A stretch of 64,000 bases of DNA from Chrysoporthe austroafricana (GCA_001051155.2 JYIP02000002.1:4223583-4287582), one strand, 5' to 3'. Counted from the first letter of the stretch, positions 39,950 to 52,497 are shown. The notes: generated by a model not told the origin, from the letters alone. A program made the numbers and translations.

Positions 39950-42180
39950 CTACGCCTCGTAGCTCTTGATTTGACCGACACTGCTCAGAGGCTGCACAGC
40001 GCCCACCGCCGGAGCCGCTTGCAGGTTCAGCGTGTCGCCGTCCATCACAATGTCTTGTCCCATCCTGGCGCCTTGCTCGCCACCTAGTATGGCCGCCGTC
40101 TTCAGCTCGTCCTGGACTCGCCGCACTCGCTTCTTGAACGCTAAACGATCCAGGAAAAGTTGTTGTCGGCCACGCTCCAGTTCGCGGCGCTCTTCTTGCA
40201 GGAGGGCCTCCATCTCATTGAAGTACCTCATCTTCTGCTCCATCTTCTGTAACGTAATGTTCACAGCAGCCGATACAAGACGCGTCATCTCCCGCTCCTC
40301 ATGAGAAGCCAATCCATCGGCACGAGCTCCTATCGTAGCCAGGGGTATATTCGCCAGGGCGGTCGTCGTCGTCTTGGTGGTGGTGGTAGTCGTGGTTGTG
40401 GTGGTAGTCTCTTGGTGGATGTCGACCTCCATTGACTCAGCACCCTCTGTCTCCTTGCCCTTGCCCTTTCCGTTGGACTGAGCTTCGATAGCGCCACTCG
40501 ACTCGAGCTTGCCCCGCAGATTCTGTCGCAGCTCCTCTGCGGACTTCCCAGCGGCCACGGCTGCGCTGGCAGGATCCGCAAGACTAGCGAGGAAAGCCAC
40601 CACGGTCATGACTGGGTTATCAGCCTGGCTGAAAGGCAGCTGACCACCTTGGCTCCCAAGCATTGAAAGGCCGACGGGGTTCTCCGCCTCGAGGTACTTG
40701 TCTTCAATGTCCAGCTGCAGGAATTGAAGAACACACTCTTCCTTAGTCCGTGTGCCGACGTGTTCCGCAATCTCGACCCAGTTGTCATCAAATCTCTCCA
40801 GGCCCTCCAACAACCGCAGCAGCTCGGCATCAGTCCATGGCGCATCTCGATCCAGGGTAGAAGAGTAGGTGGGATTCTCCATCCTCGTGAAGTTGCTGTT
40901 TGGCTGGTTCGAGGGGAAGCGGCCATCCACGAAGCAACTCGGGCAGATATCGCTGCTCTTCTTGTTGGTCGAAGCCGGGTCGACGTAGGTATTGTGGTAG
41001 TAGATCCTGGTACAATCAATCCCGCAAGTCTGGCAGTTGACCTTGGCAATTGGAGCTTTTGTGAGCTCTTCGACCGACGCGCTCGAGATACCGTTAGTCG
41101 TAGGGGCATCACCATTAGTCTTGCTCTCGGTCTTGTTGAGCTTGGCACCCTTGGCACCGGCCTCGTATATGTTGCGTCCCAGTTCCAGGTTCAACTCGCT
41201 CTTGGGCACCGTGCCGGCCTTAGCCTTAGCATCCGTGTCCGCGTGAGCCTTACCTTCGGTGATCATTGGATCTGCTGCTGGCTGCCATGGTTGGAGACCT
41301 CGGGGAGTGTCACAAATGATCTTGAAGTGGCCTGTGAAAGGAGGACCAACAGGAGCCGGCCGATGGTCGGGATCGACCTGAAAAAGTCAGTCATGGAATT
41401 CGACCCTTGTGTGATGCAGCGATCTGCCGTACCTGGTAGTTGATCAGGCCCCACTGCTCGAGGAAAGAATGCACTCTCATAATGGCACACACGTCGCCAG
41501 CTAGATTCCGCCTGCAAGCCGTGACGGTCAAGTACTCAGCAGGGTTCAGCCTGTAAGTGTTGATCATGAAGTCTCGGTAGTCCTTGTATACGGCAGGTGT
41601 CTTGCTTCGATTGCGTTGGTTGAAGAACTCTGGCAGCGCCTTGCGCTCGGTGGGATGAACAATGTTCATGTCGAACCAGGTGCTGTAGCTTGGCAGGACA
41701 ATGGAGTGGGTTTGTGAGATCAAGTGTTCGCGTGCAGCGTTCTCGATAGCCTCCTTGGTCTTGCCGGTGTCGCCCTCGCCAGAGGCCTCACCATCCTTAG
41801 CCTGGTCTGCCTTAGGCTCGCCCTCGATATCGGCCATCTCCTCGTCCTGCGCGGCTGAACTCTCGGGGGCTGGGCCTTCGGGCGCATCGAGAGGATTGTC
41901 TGAGGAGACTCCCGGGGCGGGAGTAGTGCTGTCTTGTTTGATCGCTGGGTCGTTCGAGGAGCTGTCGCCCATCTGTACATCTAATGCGGATGGTTGCGAC
42001 ATGAGTATGGGTGCGAGGCTTGGGCATGGAGACGGAGGTTGATGGGCGATGGGACATTCGAGTGTTGCACTTACCTTCGCCAGGGTTCACATCAGCCAGA
42101 GGGGGTTGCGCGAGAATTGGATTACTGCCAGGCGATGCGCCGTTGGCAGGGGTGCCGTAGCTGACGTTCTCGTCCTCCAT
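39950..42180 (-). CDS. RSC8: SWI/SNF-RSC chromatin remodelling complex subunit (SWI3/RSC8 homolog)
   Basis: Exons 42180-42075, 41980-41433 and 41377-39950, 693 aa. The start is [11 protein letters not shown], opening divergently from ETFA. Domains: an acidic N-terminus; SWIRM (about 125-217, [42 protein letters not shown]); a ZZ-like zinc finger (about 333-370, [25 protein letters not shown]); SANT (about 394-440, [20 protein letters not shown]); a poly-Thr run encoded by a CCA/ACC-type repeat; and a C-terminal leucine-zipper-like coiled coil ([20 protein letters not shown]) used for dimerisation. It is a nuclear core scaffold of SWI/SNF and RSC. The gene symbol follows yeast; single-copy fungal homologs are also called ssr2 or swi3. 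Confidence 0.93.
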
Positions 42181-42735
42181 TTTGATGACGGGGAGGTTGG
42201 CTTTGATTCGCCTGCAGCTTGGACTTTGGATGTCGAAGGGTGAGGACTGAGGGAACGAGAATCAGGTTGCGACCAGGTGCACGCTGCAATTGCAGGTGGG
42301 GTAGGCTAACAATCGACAAAGCTCTCAACAAGTGTGATTCTGTCTTTGCAGGATCATACGTGCTGCCGTGCAGGGTGCAGAGATGCGCTTTGTTGGCGAT
42401 GAATGTTGACGTGGGTATGGATCTGGGTGCGGTCGCAGAAGACCATGTCAAGTTGTCGCGTTGAAGGAAAATCGACCGGGGGCGCGTGTATTGCTGCTCC
42501 CTGGAGCTTGTCGCTGAAAACTGTTGCAGCCTCAGGCTTGCAAACTGCAGCTAGTGGACCCTAACCCTGGGATCGTGAGCCGGCTGGCTTTACCTTTAGC
42601 TCGAGGGCCCCTGCTCCCGGTTGCGGAGGCCTTGAATAGCCGAGGACGATTTCATATGAAGTGCTCTTAGCCCGTCGCATCTTCTATTTCTCTCCACACC
42701 TTTCGGATCAAGAGAAGCTACCACACGCCTCCAGT
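42181..42735. promoter_or_regulatory. Divergent promoter region of the SWI3/RSC8 and ETFA genes
   Basis: About 550 bases between two divergent start codons. Alternative ORFs in it have no domain support. No specific factor site is claimed. Confidence 0.45.
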
Positions 42736-43897
42736 ATGCTCTGCACGGCGCGGAGAACGATACCGCACCAGTTGCGACGGCAACTGGCTCAGGCGACGAC
42801 CACAACTCCCGTGGCATCCTTCAGTCCTGCAGCCCTTCGCCGGCTTGCCTCGACTCTAGCGATCCTCGAGCAGAGGGAAGGGAAGCTCAATCATGGATCG
42901 CTGAGCGCAATTGCAGCGGCCAAGAAGATTGGCGGCCCGGTTCACGGTTTCGTGGCCGGGAGCAGCATAAAATCGGTCGCAGAGGAGGCGGCGACGGCCG
43001 AGGGCGTCGAGAAGATCGTCGCCGTTGACAATGGCGCTTACGATAAGGTAGAACCTCGCTGTATTGCTTTGCTGTTATAGACCCTCAGTGGTCGTGGCCT
43101 GGGGTGCTCGCTTCTCTACGGACTCCAACGCTGATCTCCCTATGTAAATACAGGGTCTGGCCGAGAACTTCGCGCCCCTCCTTGTCGAGAACATTAAGAA
43201 AGGCGGCTACACACATGTCATTGCAGGACACACCGCATTCGGCAAGAACTTGATGCCCCGCGTCGCCGCACTGCTCGACTCCCAGCAGATCTCCGATATC
43301 ACGGCCGTCGAGAGCGAGACCACCTTTGTGCGCCCGATCTACGCCGGCAATGCGATCGCAACCGTCGAGTCCTCCGATCCTGTCAAGATAATCACCATCC
43401 GCGGCACCGCGTTCGCGCCTGCCGAGCTAGGAAAGGGCTCTGCGGCTGTGGAAGATGGCGTGGACCCCAAGGCGGAGTCCCAGACCGAGTGGGTGTCTGA
43501 GGACCTGGCCAAGTCTGATAGGCCGGACTTGGCGACAGCCGGCAGAGTTGTCTCTGGCGGACGAGGCCTGAAGTCAAAGGAGGAGTTTGACAAGGTAATG
43601 CAGCCACTGGCGGACTCGCTTGGTGCGGCAATTGGTGCGTCGCGTGCAGCTGTCGACAGTGGGTATGCGGATAACAGCCTTCAGGTTGGACAGACGGGCA
43701 AGGTGGTCGCGCCACAACTATATATGGCCGTGGGCATCTCGGGAGCTATCCAGCACCTGGCGGGTATGAAGGACAGCAAGGTTATAGCTGCGATCAACAA
43801 GGACGCCGATGCGCCCATCTTCCAGGTCGCTGATGTCGGCCTAGTTGGGGATCTCTTTGAGAAGGTTCCCGAGCTGACGGAGAAGTTGAAGAAATAG
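42736..43897 (+). CDS. AIM45: Electron transfer flavoprotein alpha subunit, mitochondrial
   Basis: Exons 42736-43047 and 43154-43897 (phase 0), 351 aa, the normal family length. The N-terminus is a mitochondrial presequence ([20 protein letters not shown]). The N-terminal domain has [20 protein letters not shown]; the C-terminal FAD domain has [56 protein letters not shown] and [20 protein letters not shown]. It forms the matrix ETF heterodimer with the beta subunit. It takes electrons from acyl-CoA dehydrogenases in beta-oxidation and amino-acid breakdown and passes them to ETF-ubiquinone oxidoreductase. The symbol is the yeast name; etfA is equivalent. Confidence 0.95.
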
Positions 43898-44044
43898 ATA
43901 CATTATGCGTGTAAATACAAGGTGTGTTCCCCCATAACAATCCTTGCGTGAGCTAGAGGGTCGCAAATGATTGTTGTAACACCTCCTTATACTTCATGAG
44001 CTCAGAAAATCTACACCACGCCCTCATCTCCCCAGCGCCGGTTG

Positions 44045-45745
44045 CTAAGGCTCTGCCCTGAACGCTGACAACGGCAGCATCTCCTCGATGACTGTGAATT
44101 TCTCCCTCTCCTTGCCCTTCTGCTTACCCTTCTCCCTCTCTGCCTTGTCAATAGCCAACCAACCATCCCAACTCACCGCGCAATGCGCCAATTCTTGACT
44201 ACCCTCACTTCTCACACCATCCCAGCCAGTGCTCCTTGCCGCTCTGCCACCCGCAGCGGCACCATCGCCAAGGAACGCTGCTCCTGCCTTCCAGTCCGCC
44301 GCGATAGCCGCCGCCGTCGTAAACGCGTCCTCCATCGTGCTGGCAATAACGCCTGTGGGACCGCGCTTCACCCACCCTGCGCAGTATAGCCCGGAGAAGT
44401 GTGGCCTCTCTCTATCGGCAGGTATCACGCGGCCGTGCAGTCCGTCGTTTGCGATGACACCCCTTCTCTCGTCAAAAACGATGCCCAAATCTCTGAACTC
44501 GGGAATGGGCTCGGATTTGTACCCGATCGACCTGAACACCAACGGCGAGTCGATGATTTCCGCCTCGCCCTCGGAGCTCTTAACCCTGGCCTCCTGGTCG
44601 TATATGTCGGTGAGGATGTTGTGCTGGAAGGAGGTGGAACCGACGGCGGATGGATCCGATATATGGGGGTGAAAAGCCGTAGGCGACAGGCGAAAACCTA
44701 GGCTCCAAGACTTCGGCGTGCCTTCAAGGGGCGCCTGTGAGCCCTTGACGAGGACCTCCATCAGCCGCCTCCGCGCCCGGGGGAGGCTCTTGAGGTCCTC
44801 CGGCACCAGCGCCCTCTCCACCGGCTCGAATCCGACGCCGGGCAGGTTCATCAACTCGCGCAGCTCCTTAATCGTGAAGGCTGCCTGCATCGGCGCCCGT
44901 CGCCCGACGACGCGAACCCTCCGCACCCGGCTCCCTGCCAACGCCTCCAGCGCGTACGCGGCGATGTCCGTCCTTCGCAGCTTGTCCACGTCCTCGAGTA
45001 GGATGCGCGCGACGTCGAGCGCCACGTTGCCCTGGCCGATGACGACGGCCGACTCCTGCGAGAGGTCCGGGTTGAGGCCGGCGAACTCGGGCAGCCCGTT
45101 GTACCAGCCTACGAACTCGCGGGCGGAGTAGATGCGCCGCAGGGACCCCTCCCCCGGGATCCCGAGCGTGCGGTCCTTAGACGCGCCGTAGGCGAAGACG
45201 ATCGCGTCGTAGTGCCGGAAGAGCGAGCGCAGCGGGACGGACTGTCCGCCCGGGTGGCCGGGCGCGTGGCCGACTGCCACGTTGCCGATGAAGGTGAAGT
45301 CGGGGGATGAGGCGACCTCTGTGAACTTGTCCTCGCAGTTCTACTTTCCACTGTCAGAAACGACGGTCTCAACATGAACCTGAGGGGACCAATCATCCAG
45401 ACACGTGCTGCTGCGCTTGACGCAAACAGTCTGGTTGTGGAAACGCACCTTGACCTCGGGATGATCAGGAGCCACTCCGAATCTGACCAGCCCAAAAGGC
45501 ACGGGCAAAGCCTCGTACATGTCGACCTTGGCGCCCTCGATTAGGGACATGACACGGTATGATGTGTAGAAGCCCGCGGGGCCGGAGCCGACGACGGCCA
45601 TCCGAAAGGGCCGGTCATGCCGAGACGGGGCGGATGTCGAATGCGGGCACCGGAGGATGTGAGAAGCAGGCCGCTGGTGGCGGTTCAACAGTCGGGCACA
45701 GCTGGTCACAGGGCCAGCTGTGAGACTGGGAACGCGGAGAGACAT
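44045..45745 (-). CDS. ARH1: Mitochondrial adrenodoxin/ferredoxin-NADP+ reductase
   Basis: Exons 45745-45449 and 45340-44045 join in phase 0 (GTGCGT...AAAGTAG), 530 aa. A basic presequence (MSLRVPSLTAGPVTSCARLL) is followed by the FAD dinucleotide motif AVVGSGPAGFYTSYRV (about 50-65), PFGLVRFGVAPDHPEVK, the NADPH motif VVIGQGNVALDVARILL (about 198) and the family-specific GWVKRGPTGVIASTMEDA. It reduces the mitochondrial ferredoxin that feeds Fe-S cluster assembly and heme A synthesis, an essential matrix function. A Lys/Glu-rich loop near the C-terminus (KAEREKGKQKGKEREKF) is an insertion I would not expect from yeast. It converges with ETFA, 147 bases apart. Confidence 0.93.
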
Positions 45746-46375
45746 CGTGTCATGACATTGGCTTTGTAGTTGTCAAGAGCATCAGACCCTGTGGTCTTGG
45801 GGGACCAGCTTGATAGTCGTGAGCCAGGACGCCTGTCGCCGAAAATCCACTCGGCTCGGCCCCAGAATTTATTTCTAAGATCAGCGACAGCTGGTACTTC
45901 ACGTCCAGCGTCACGCGCGCTCAGGGGACTTGCATATGAATTTTATCCATGGTTTCTGCAATTTGAACACATAGACAGTAGTATCACAATGTCTGTCTGC
46001 TCCATATGCATATGACCAGCCACGCGAGGTGGACGATGGACGACAGGCACAAAGTGCAAGGTGAGGCATCTGCTTACATAATAAAGCAGGCTCAGACCCC
46101 ACAGCGCGGGCCGGTCCCTTGGCTACAGGGGTCTATTCTTAACGCCCGTATAAGTGGTTGGGTTGCTATGCCAACTATGGATCCCAGCCCACTCTGTTCC
46201 TGGTTTACCAGCCCCCAGGAATATTCCCTGGCACGGGCTTGTCTGTCGTATAAGCCATCTGCATGACGATCCGCGTTCTTGCTCTCAGACTTTCTCGTCC
46301 GTTCCTGTCTTGTCTTTAGCATTCCAGTCCTTGTTGACATTGAACCGTCTCTGCGCGGCAGCATACTCTAGCACT
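45746..46375. promoter_or_regulatory. Divergent promoter region of ARH1 and the membrane-protein gene
   Basis: About 630 bases between divergent starts. Short ORFs only. Confidence 0.4.
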
Positions 46376-48555
46376 ATGGGCGCACAACAGCCGTATATGT
46401 ACTCGGCGGCGAGATACGATGACGACAGCCGTTTCCCCTCCACTCTCTTCGATCCCAAGGCAGTGACGCGTGCAAGTTACGACTACAAGCCCCCGAAGCC
46501 GAAGCAAGAGGGTCCACTGGTTTCCTTCAATCGTCATCCAGAGTAAGTACAGAACATCTCCTACCGACGCTGCGGGTATTCAATGTGCAACGTGGTGAAT
46601 TATTGTCTTTTACTTGGGTTGCGTGCTGATCTAACCTGTGCCCCATAGTTCGCACGTCATCCCAGAGCCTAGAAAGCAGTTCAAGACACTGGGCCACAGG
46701 ACGAAATGGTGGATCAAGTGGCTGAGGATTGCCCAGATCGGCTTCCGCGTGCATCAGCTCATCGCAGCGGCCGGGATCCTCTTTCTTTTCATCATCATCG
46801 ACGATGTCAGCTCCCTCACGGCCTGGGTCGAGAGAATTACCGTGAGTCCATGCACCCGTCTAGGCATTAATACGATACGATGCTGACCGCCTGCAGGCCG
46901 GTGTCAACATGCTCCACTGTGCCTACGGCATCTTTCATCTGGCACGCCCGGCCGGTTCTAGGCCCCCGGCCTCATCCGCTAGCTACCAGGTGTTTTCTGC
47001 CATCACCGATCTTGCCGTGCTCCCTCTCTACGCCTATGGCTGCCTCTCCGTCCGCAACTCCAGTGATCACTGGGGCACGCTTCTCAAGAACGAGAGCCTG
47101 ATGAACTACTTCCTGCCGTCGCTGTACTACACCCTCTTCAGCGGCGCCATCACGCACCTCATCTCGTTGTGTATTGGCCTGTGGCTGGCCCTCAAGTTCA
47201 GGCAGATTGCTAGTCTGCCACCGGACATGAACCCCCTTGAGGACAATCTCACCTCCCGGCATCAAAAGAAACTGTCCGTCGCCACGACGGCCACCTCCCT
47301 CACGGAGAGCGATCGTCGCCTGTCGACTCCTCTCGAGGAGCACCGCCGCTCTGGACTGCCCTACGAAGATGTCGACCGACCCCCGTCTGTTCCATTCTAT
47401 GCAACGCGGTCCAGCCCCCGCAGTTCCGTCGGATCCCTCGAGCTACCTTCTCGGCAGTACCAGATCACACCGAGCCACTCGCCTCGGAACTCGATCACTG
47501 GCGCAGACCTCAAGCACATGTCTGCGCCCCCTACGACATCTGCGTCTAACATCCCGCCTACGCCTCCACCACGAAGCCCGTGGCGCAACTCGCGGGCCTC
47601 ATACGCCGAGGTACCGACCCAGGATCTAGCAGACCTGCGTCCGCCTCACTCCCGAGGTTCCGGCCAGGCCCCGCCCTCCCCAAGAAGTTACGGCCAGCAG
47701 TCTCGCCCCAGCAGCAGCACGACCGCCATACAACAGCCATCCCCGGACGATGGACAGACGAGCTCCTCGCCGCCCCGTGCAGCAAAGTTCACCGAGTCCT
47801 GGTACACTACCGAGTCCCTCTTCGGCCGCACGCACGACCGTAACCGCGCCATGAAGGCCAAGAGCGAGGTGCAGTCGCAGGGCTACGAGGCCATCCGCCG
47901 GCGCTACGACCTCTCGGACTCCGAGTCCGACTACGAGAACGAGACGGCGACCGCCTACTCGGTCATGAGCCCCAGCAGGGACGAGTTCGACGAGAACGAC
48001 GGCGACCTCGCCTCGCCGCGGTACCACCCGAACCCCCTGCGCGCCAACCCGTCCCTACCCAGCATCGCGGGGACGGATAGCAGCGCCGGTAGGCCCAAGC
48101 CCCGCGCGCGCCCAAACATGCCGTTCGTGCACAAGTCCGCCCTGAGCGAGATCGACCTCAACGACAGGCGCGTCAGCGGTTCCGGCCCTAACCCCTCTCC
48201 CAGCACCGCCAAGGCCGGCGCTACTGACGAGAAGCCCTCGCCGAACTACGGCGGCCTGGGCGGCAAGAAGGGAAACAAGCGCAGCCCCACCAAGCGGTAC
48301 ACGTGGGCGCCGCGGGACCGGAACAGCAGCATCCAGCCTGAGAGCGATTTCTACGCGAAGCCGTATGGCGAGTTGAAGAGCGCCACGCCGCCGCTAATGG
48401 TCGGAAGCAACCGGCAGGTGTCCAGCGGGAATGATTACGGCGATCTGGGCGGCGGACAGGCCGCGAAGAGGTACTTTTCGTTCGGGAGGAGGAACGTCAG
48501 CGGCAAGATAGCCGAGGAAGGGAGGGGATCTCCTGGCATCGGCTGTGCGCTCTGA
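46376..48555 (+). CDS. Conserved fungal multi-spanning membrane protein with long disordered tail
   Basis: Exons 46376-46542, 46649-46841 and 46897-48555, 672 aa. A short cytosolic N-terminus (MGAQQPYMYSAARYDDDSRF) leads to about four membrane segments: HQLIAAAGILFLFIII, a second at the NMLHCAYGIFHLARPAG junction, VFSAITDLAVLPLYAYGCLS and YYTLFSGAITHLISLCIGLW. The remaining 400 residues are Ser/Pro/Arg-rich and disordered, with many SP and RxxS sites suited to phosphorylation. I recognise the layout as a hypothetical protein common in Pezizomycotina, but no function is established. Plasma-membrane or ER placement is possible. Confidence 0.8.
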
Positions 48556-49101
48556 GGGGCGGCGCACGTGCTATGATGCTGAGACGTGTGGCATTTCTTG
48601 TTTTCTTCTGGGACTCTTTGGCTGCCCGAGATGGATGGGCTGGCTTGATGGGAAATTTGGACGATGCATGGCTTATGAGAATTGATGTACAAATAGGAGC
48701 TTTGGTGAACAGGAATACCTTGGGACGGAACGGATTCGGAAATCAAGTTAAATCTGCCTAGGCATGGCGAGGGCATTCATACATACATAATTCACGTGAA
48801 TGGTCAAATGGACGTCTAATCTGTATGGCTTCCCAGCTTGTTCGTGATTCGATGGATTGCGTACAAATGCCTCGTGTTATTAGGAGATGGAGGAGATGCA
48901 ATTACCCTACTCCGAGCACCCTGCGCCATGCGACTGTGCAGATCACTGGCTTATATACAACCCTCGCGCTTGTGATAAAAGTATTCAAAAGGTAGGAAAG
49001 AAGCCTGCCATCCCAGTATTGTGGTTTGGAAAGAAGTGCGTCCAAACGAATTAGTCTTGACGCCTAACATGAACGGAGATGTGGGATGCGTTCATTCAGG
49101 C
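48556..49101. other. Convergent 3' intergenic region
   Basis: Between the membrane-protein gene and the Csm1/Pcs1 gene. No gene supported. Confidence 0.5.
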
Positions 49102-50709
49102 TCAATCAAGCTTCTCAGTCAAAGACTTGAGGACTCGCGAGTAGAACTTTGCGGCATGTGGCCTTGGGAACGTAATCTCCTCCACCAAATAGTCGGGCAA
49201 CATCTCGATCAGTTCATTGTCACGGCGTTCATCCAGCTGCGGCTTGTACATGAACTCAGCCTCTTCGAGGTTCTCATCCGAGGACTCGTTGGGGATGGCG
49301 AGCTTGAAGTGGAGAGCTGGGAAGGTCGTCAGTATCTCCTGATCAGAGTTGATATGACATTCAGACAAGACTCACTTCCGTTCCTACCCGTCTGGATGCA
49401 ATCGTAGACATCCTCCGGCCCGTCTCGCCTGACGCCCGTGACAACCAGACCAGTCAAATCGCTGTACAGATTCTCCTTCATCTTGGCTGTTTGTGTCGCC
49501 TGCAGCTGGGCACCGTCAAGCCCTCGTGCGGCCATCACGCTAGCTTTCATGGCGCTACCTGGCACTCGCGCTCCGGCGGCTTGAGCCTGAGCAGTTGCTG
49601 CTGCCTCAGCCGCCCGTGCCGCATTGAGCTTCGTCGTGAGTGCTTTGATTTCAGTCCTAGATTCGGCCAGCGAAGTTGCTATCTCCGTGACCTGGGTCTG
49701 CAGGCTGTTTACCTTGGCCTCGCTGTCCTCTAGCTGCTTCTGCGCTTTCTGGCCTTCCTTGACGAGTCGCTTCTGTGCCTCGAGATCGTTCTTCAGACTC
49801 GCAATAAGCTGATTGGCAGCTGCATGAAAAGTTAGCGCTTCCGTCTCTATGGGTTAATTCCTCGCTATCCCTGGTATACGTACCCTGTGTTTTCTCCTCG
49901 CTTGTCTTCTTGAGCCGATCGAAGGTCTTCTCGGCCTCCGTCACAGCCAAATTCCTTAGATCCTTATATTTGAGCTCCAAAGCATCATACTTCTTCGTCA
50001 TCTCGCCAAGTCGTCTCCTGACTGCGGGGTCGCTCTCCAGTGATGAAGAGCTGACTGGCCGTTTCGAAGCGCCGAGCGGAACGTGATATGAGTTGGCACG
50101 CCGGGTTGACGGAGGTGCGCTGAAACGAGAGATTGTTGGAAGGTCCTCCACATCATCTTGCTCCTCGGCAACATCCATCAGGTCCTCAAACTGCGTCTCT
50201 GGGATCTCGGGAGAACCATCCTGCCGAAACATCGGCTCTTCGATCTTGTTGGGTTTGCGCCCTCGTTTCGCTGCAGGCTGATCGCTCTTCTGAACCGATT
50301 CGGGAACCACAGCCCCCTTTCGCGGGCGACCGCGACCGGGCTTCGCGCCTACTGGTTCATCACTGCCAGGGGGTGTCGCCAGGACGTCCTCAGCCTCCTC
50401 TTCTTCCTCTTCCCCAACATGCTTGGCCTGGCGTCCTCTTATGCTTTTTGTCTGCTGGTTTGTCGGCTTATCGGCAAGCGCCTGGCGCTCTATCTCCTCC
50501 TCCGCAGCTTTGGCTTTCTTTGTGCCGGCGCGACGCGTCGCGGCCTTCGGCTCTGCCTTCGTGACTCGATTCGCGGCCGCGCGGCCTCTAGGTTTCTTTG
50601 CTGCGGGCATCTTGTGCGTGGTCTTGCGCGCGCGGGTGCGTGCACTGAGACTGTCGTCCGAGTCTGAGTCCGCGAGGCCGAGCAGGGCGTGTTGTTTCAT
50701 CTGACGCAT
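49102..50709 (-). CDS. PCS1: Monopolin complex subunit Csm1/Pcs1
   Basis: Exons 50709-49884, 49819-49376 and 49316-49102, all phase 1 junctions, 494 aa. The ATG (MRQMKQHALLGLADSDSDDS) is the first in frame. The N-terminus is basic and disordered with AT-hook-like GRGRPRK. A coiled coil spans about 240-345 (RLGEMTKKYDALELKYKDLR; KNDLEAQKRLVKEGQKAQKQ). The C-terminal globular domain (about 370-494) has NLYSDLTGLVVTGVRRDGPE, YDCIQTGRNG, LHFKLAIPNE and MLPDYLVEEITFPRPHAAKF, the Csm1/Pcs1 fold. In yeasts it clamps kinetochores or microtubule sites and anchors rDNA. Fission yeast Pcs1 prevents merotely. Function here is inferred from the family. Confidence 0.88.
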
Positions 50710-51131
50710 ACGCGTCGGGTTGATGGCTTGAAAAATTGGAGGATTCCAGACGTTAACAGACAAAGTCTGACGCGCGATATCTAATTGGCTGGTGCGAACA
50801 CGTGGAGCGAAGTTGGATGGTGAGGGTTGCAGCTGCAGCAGTGATCGCGGTGAAGTTATACTCAGTGGGTGGGAGTGGAGGAGATTGGGTTGCTGTGAAA
50901 GTCCAAGTAAACAAACGATCGTACAGGGGTGTGACCAGCAAGAGGTGGTGTGCCCACCGCTGACTCAGCATGCAGTGAAGCGTCTGTGTGGCATGGCGTG
51001 GCGTCAGTGCCGCACCTCGGCAGCAGCTTCATTGGGGCGACATTGGGGCGACCTGGTCGACCTCCAACCACGTCCCGACCCAGGAACCTAAAATCCCTTT
51101 TCAACATTCCACCCTTCGCCTCGCAGCTGGC
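50710..51131. promoter_or_regulatory. Divergent promoter region of PCS1 and MSP1
   Basis: About 420 bases between divergent start codons; no specific site claimed. Confidence 0.4.
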
Positions 51132-52497
51132 ATGACCACCTGGAAAGGGATCTTTGATCGGCTCGAGCGGCTCACAATGGTCGACCGCAAAGCGCGAACG
51201 TCAGATGCCGTCTTGAACATCGTGACAGCTGCCGGAGTTGTGAGTCCTGGTCTCATCACTCTGTCCCTCATGCATGTGCATGCTCCTCTTTCGTCGAAGT
51301 CAGTGGCTGACTGGGTCCCCGCAACAGGCTGTCGTATCCTACTTCTTCGTCAAGAACCTCCTAGCTTCCGTTCTGAACAATATCGCCGACCCAGAGAAGG
51401 AGAAACATGAGCAGGCCAGGATAAAAGCCAAGGCCAACCTCGCGAGGATACGTCGGAACCACGAAAATGGCGCGGATGGTACGGACACGAGCAGCTCGCG
51501 GAGGGGGCCGCGGGTCGAGGACATACAGCTCAATGAGTACGAGAGCATGGTCGCGCTCGAGGTCGTCGCGCCTGAAGACATACCTGTGAGCTTCGATGAC
51601 ATCGGCGGCCTGGAAGATATCATTGAGGAGGTCAGGGAGTCGGTCATCTATCCGCTGACGATGCCGCACCTCTATTCGCATGCTGCGCCATTGCTGTCCG
51701 CGCCGTCTGGTGTCCTGCTCTACGGACCGCCTGGGTGCGGCAAGACCATGCTTGCGAAGGCTGTGGCGCACGAGAGCGGTGCTTCATTTATCAACCTGCA
51801 CATATCGACCCTCACCGAGAAGTGGTACGGCGACTCGAACAAGCTCGTCCGGGCGGTCTTCTCCCTAGCGCGGAAGCTAGAGCCCGCGATCATCTTCATC
51901 GACGAGATCGACGCCGTCCTTGGTACGCGACGGAGTAACGAGCACGAGGCTAGCGGCATGGTAAAAGCCGAATTTATGACCCTATGGGATGGACTGACGT
52001 CGTCGAACTCGGCCGGCATTCCGTCGAGGATATGTGTTCTCGGCGCAACAAACCGTATCCACGATATCGATGAGGCTATCCTGCGGAGAATGCCCAAGAA
52101 GTTCCCCGTCCCGCTACCGACCAAGGACCAGAGACGTCGCATACTACAACTGGTCCTCCAAGGCACCAAGCGGGACCCAAAATTCGACCTGAACTACATC
52201 GCACAGGTCACTGCTGGTATGTCAGGTAGTGACATCAAGGAGGCGTGCAGAGACGCAGCCATGGTGCCGATGCGCGAGTACATCCGGGAGCGGAGGGCTG
52301 CAGGTCAGCACATGGCTGGAGTCAACCCCGACCGCATACGAGGGCTTAGGACCGATGACTTCTTCGGCAGAAAGGGCGGCGGCCATATCCTGATGCAGAA
52401 CCACGAACGCCATTCACAACAGCGCAAAACATCCTCGAAATCATCGAGCGACGAGTACGAGGATATAGAGGAGCAGGTTGGCGAGGCTCTGGACTAG
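51132..52497 (+). CDS. MSP1: Outer mitochondrial membrane AAA ATPase Msp1/ATAD1
   Basis: Exons 51132-51239 and 51328-52497 (phase 0, GTGAGT...CAACAG), 425 aa. An N-terminal anchor (AVVSYFFVKNLLASVLNN, about 37-54) is followed by a short linker and one AAA module. It has FDDIGGLEDIIEEV, Walker A GPPGCGKT (169-176), pore loop EKWYGDSNK, Walker B IIFIDEID (about 224-231), sensor LGATNR and Arg fingers in ILRRMPKKFPVPLP. Msp1 extracts mistargeted tail-anchored proteins from the outer mitochondrial membrane and peroxisomes, and clears stalled import substrates. The C-terminus is extended and Ser/acidic-rich. The continuous ORF upstream in the intron is a shadow. Confidence 0.93.

Noticed and set aside
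40724..41443. 239-codon plus ORF opposite the SWI3/RSC8 gene
   Set aside because: Shadow of the SWI3/RSC8 coding strand; no domain.
47626..48027. 133-codon minus ORF in the membrane-protein gene
   Set aside because: Shadow frame, Val/Arg/Gly-rich, opposite a disordered coding region.
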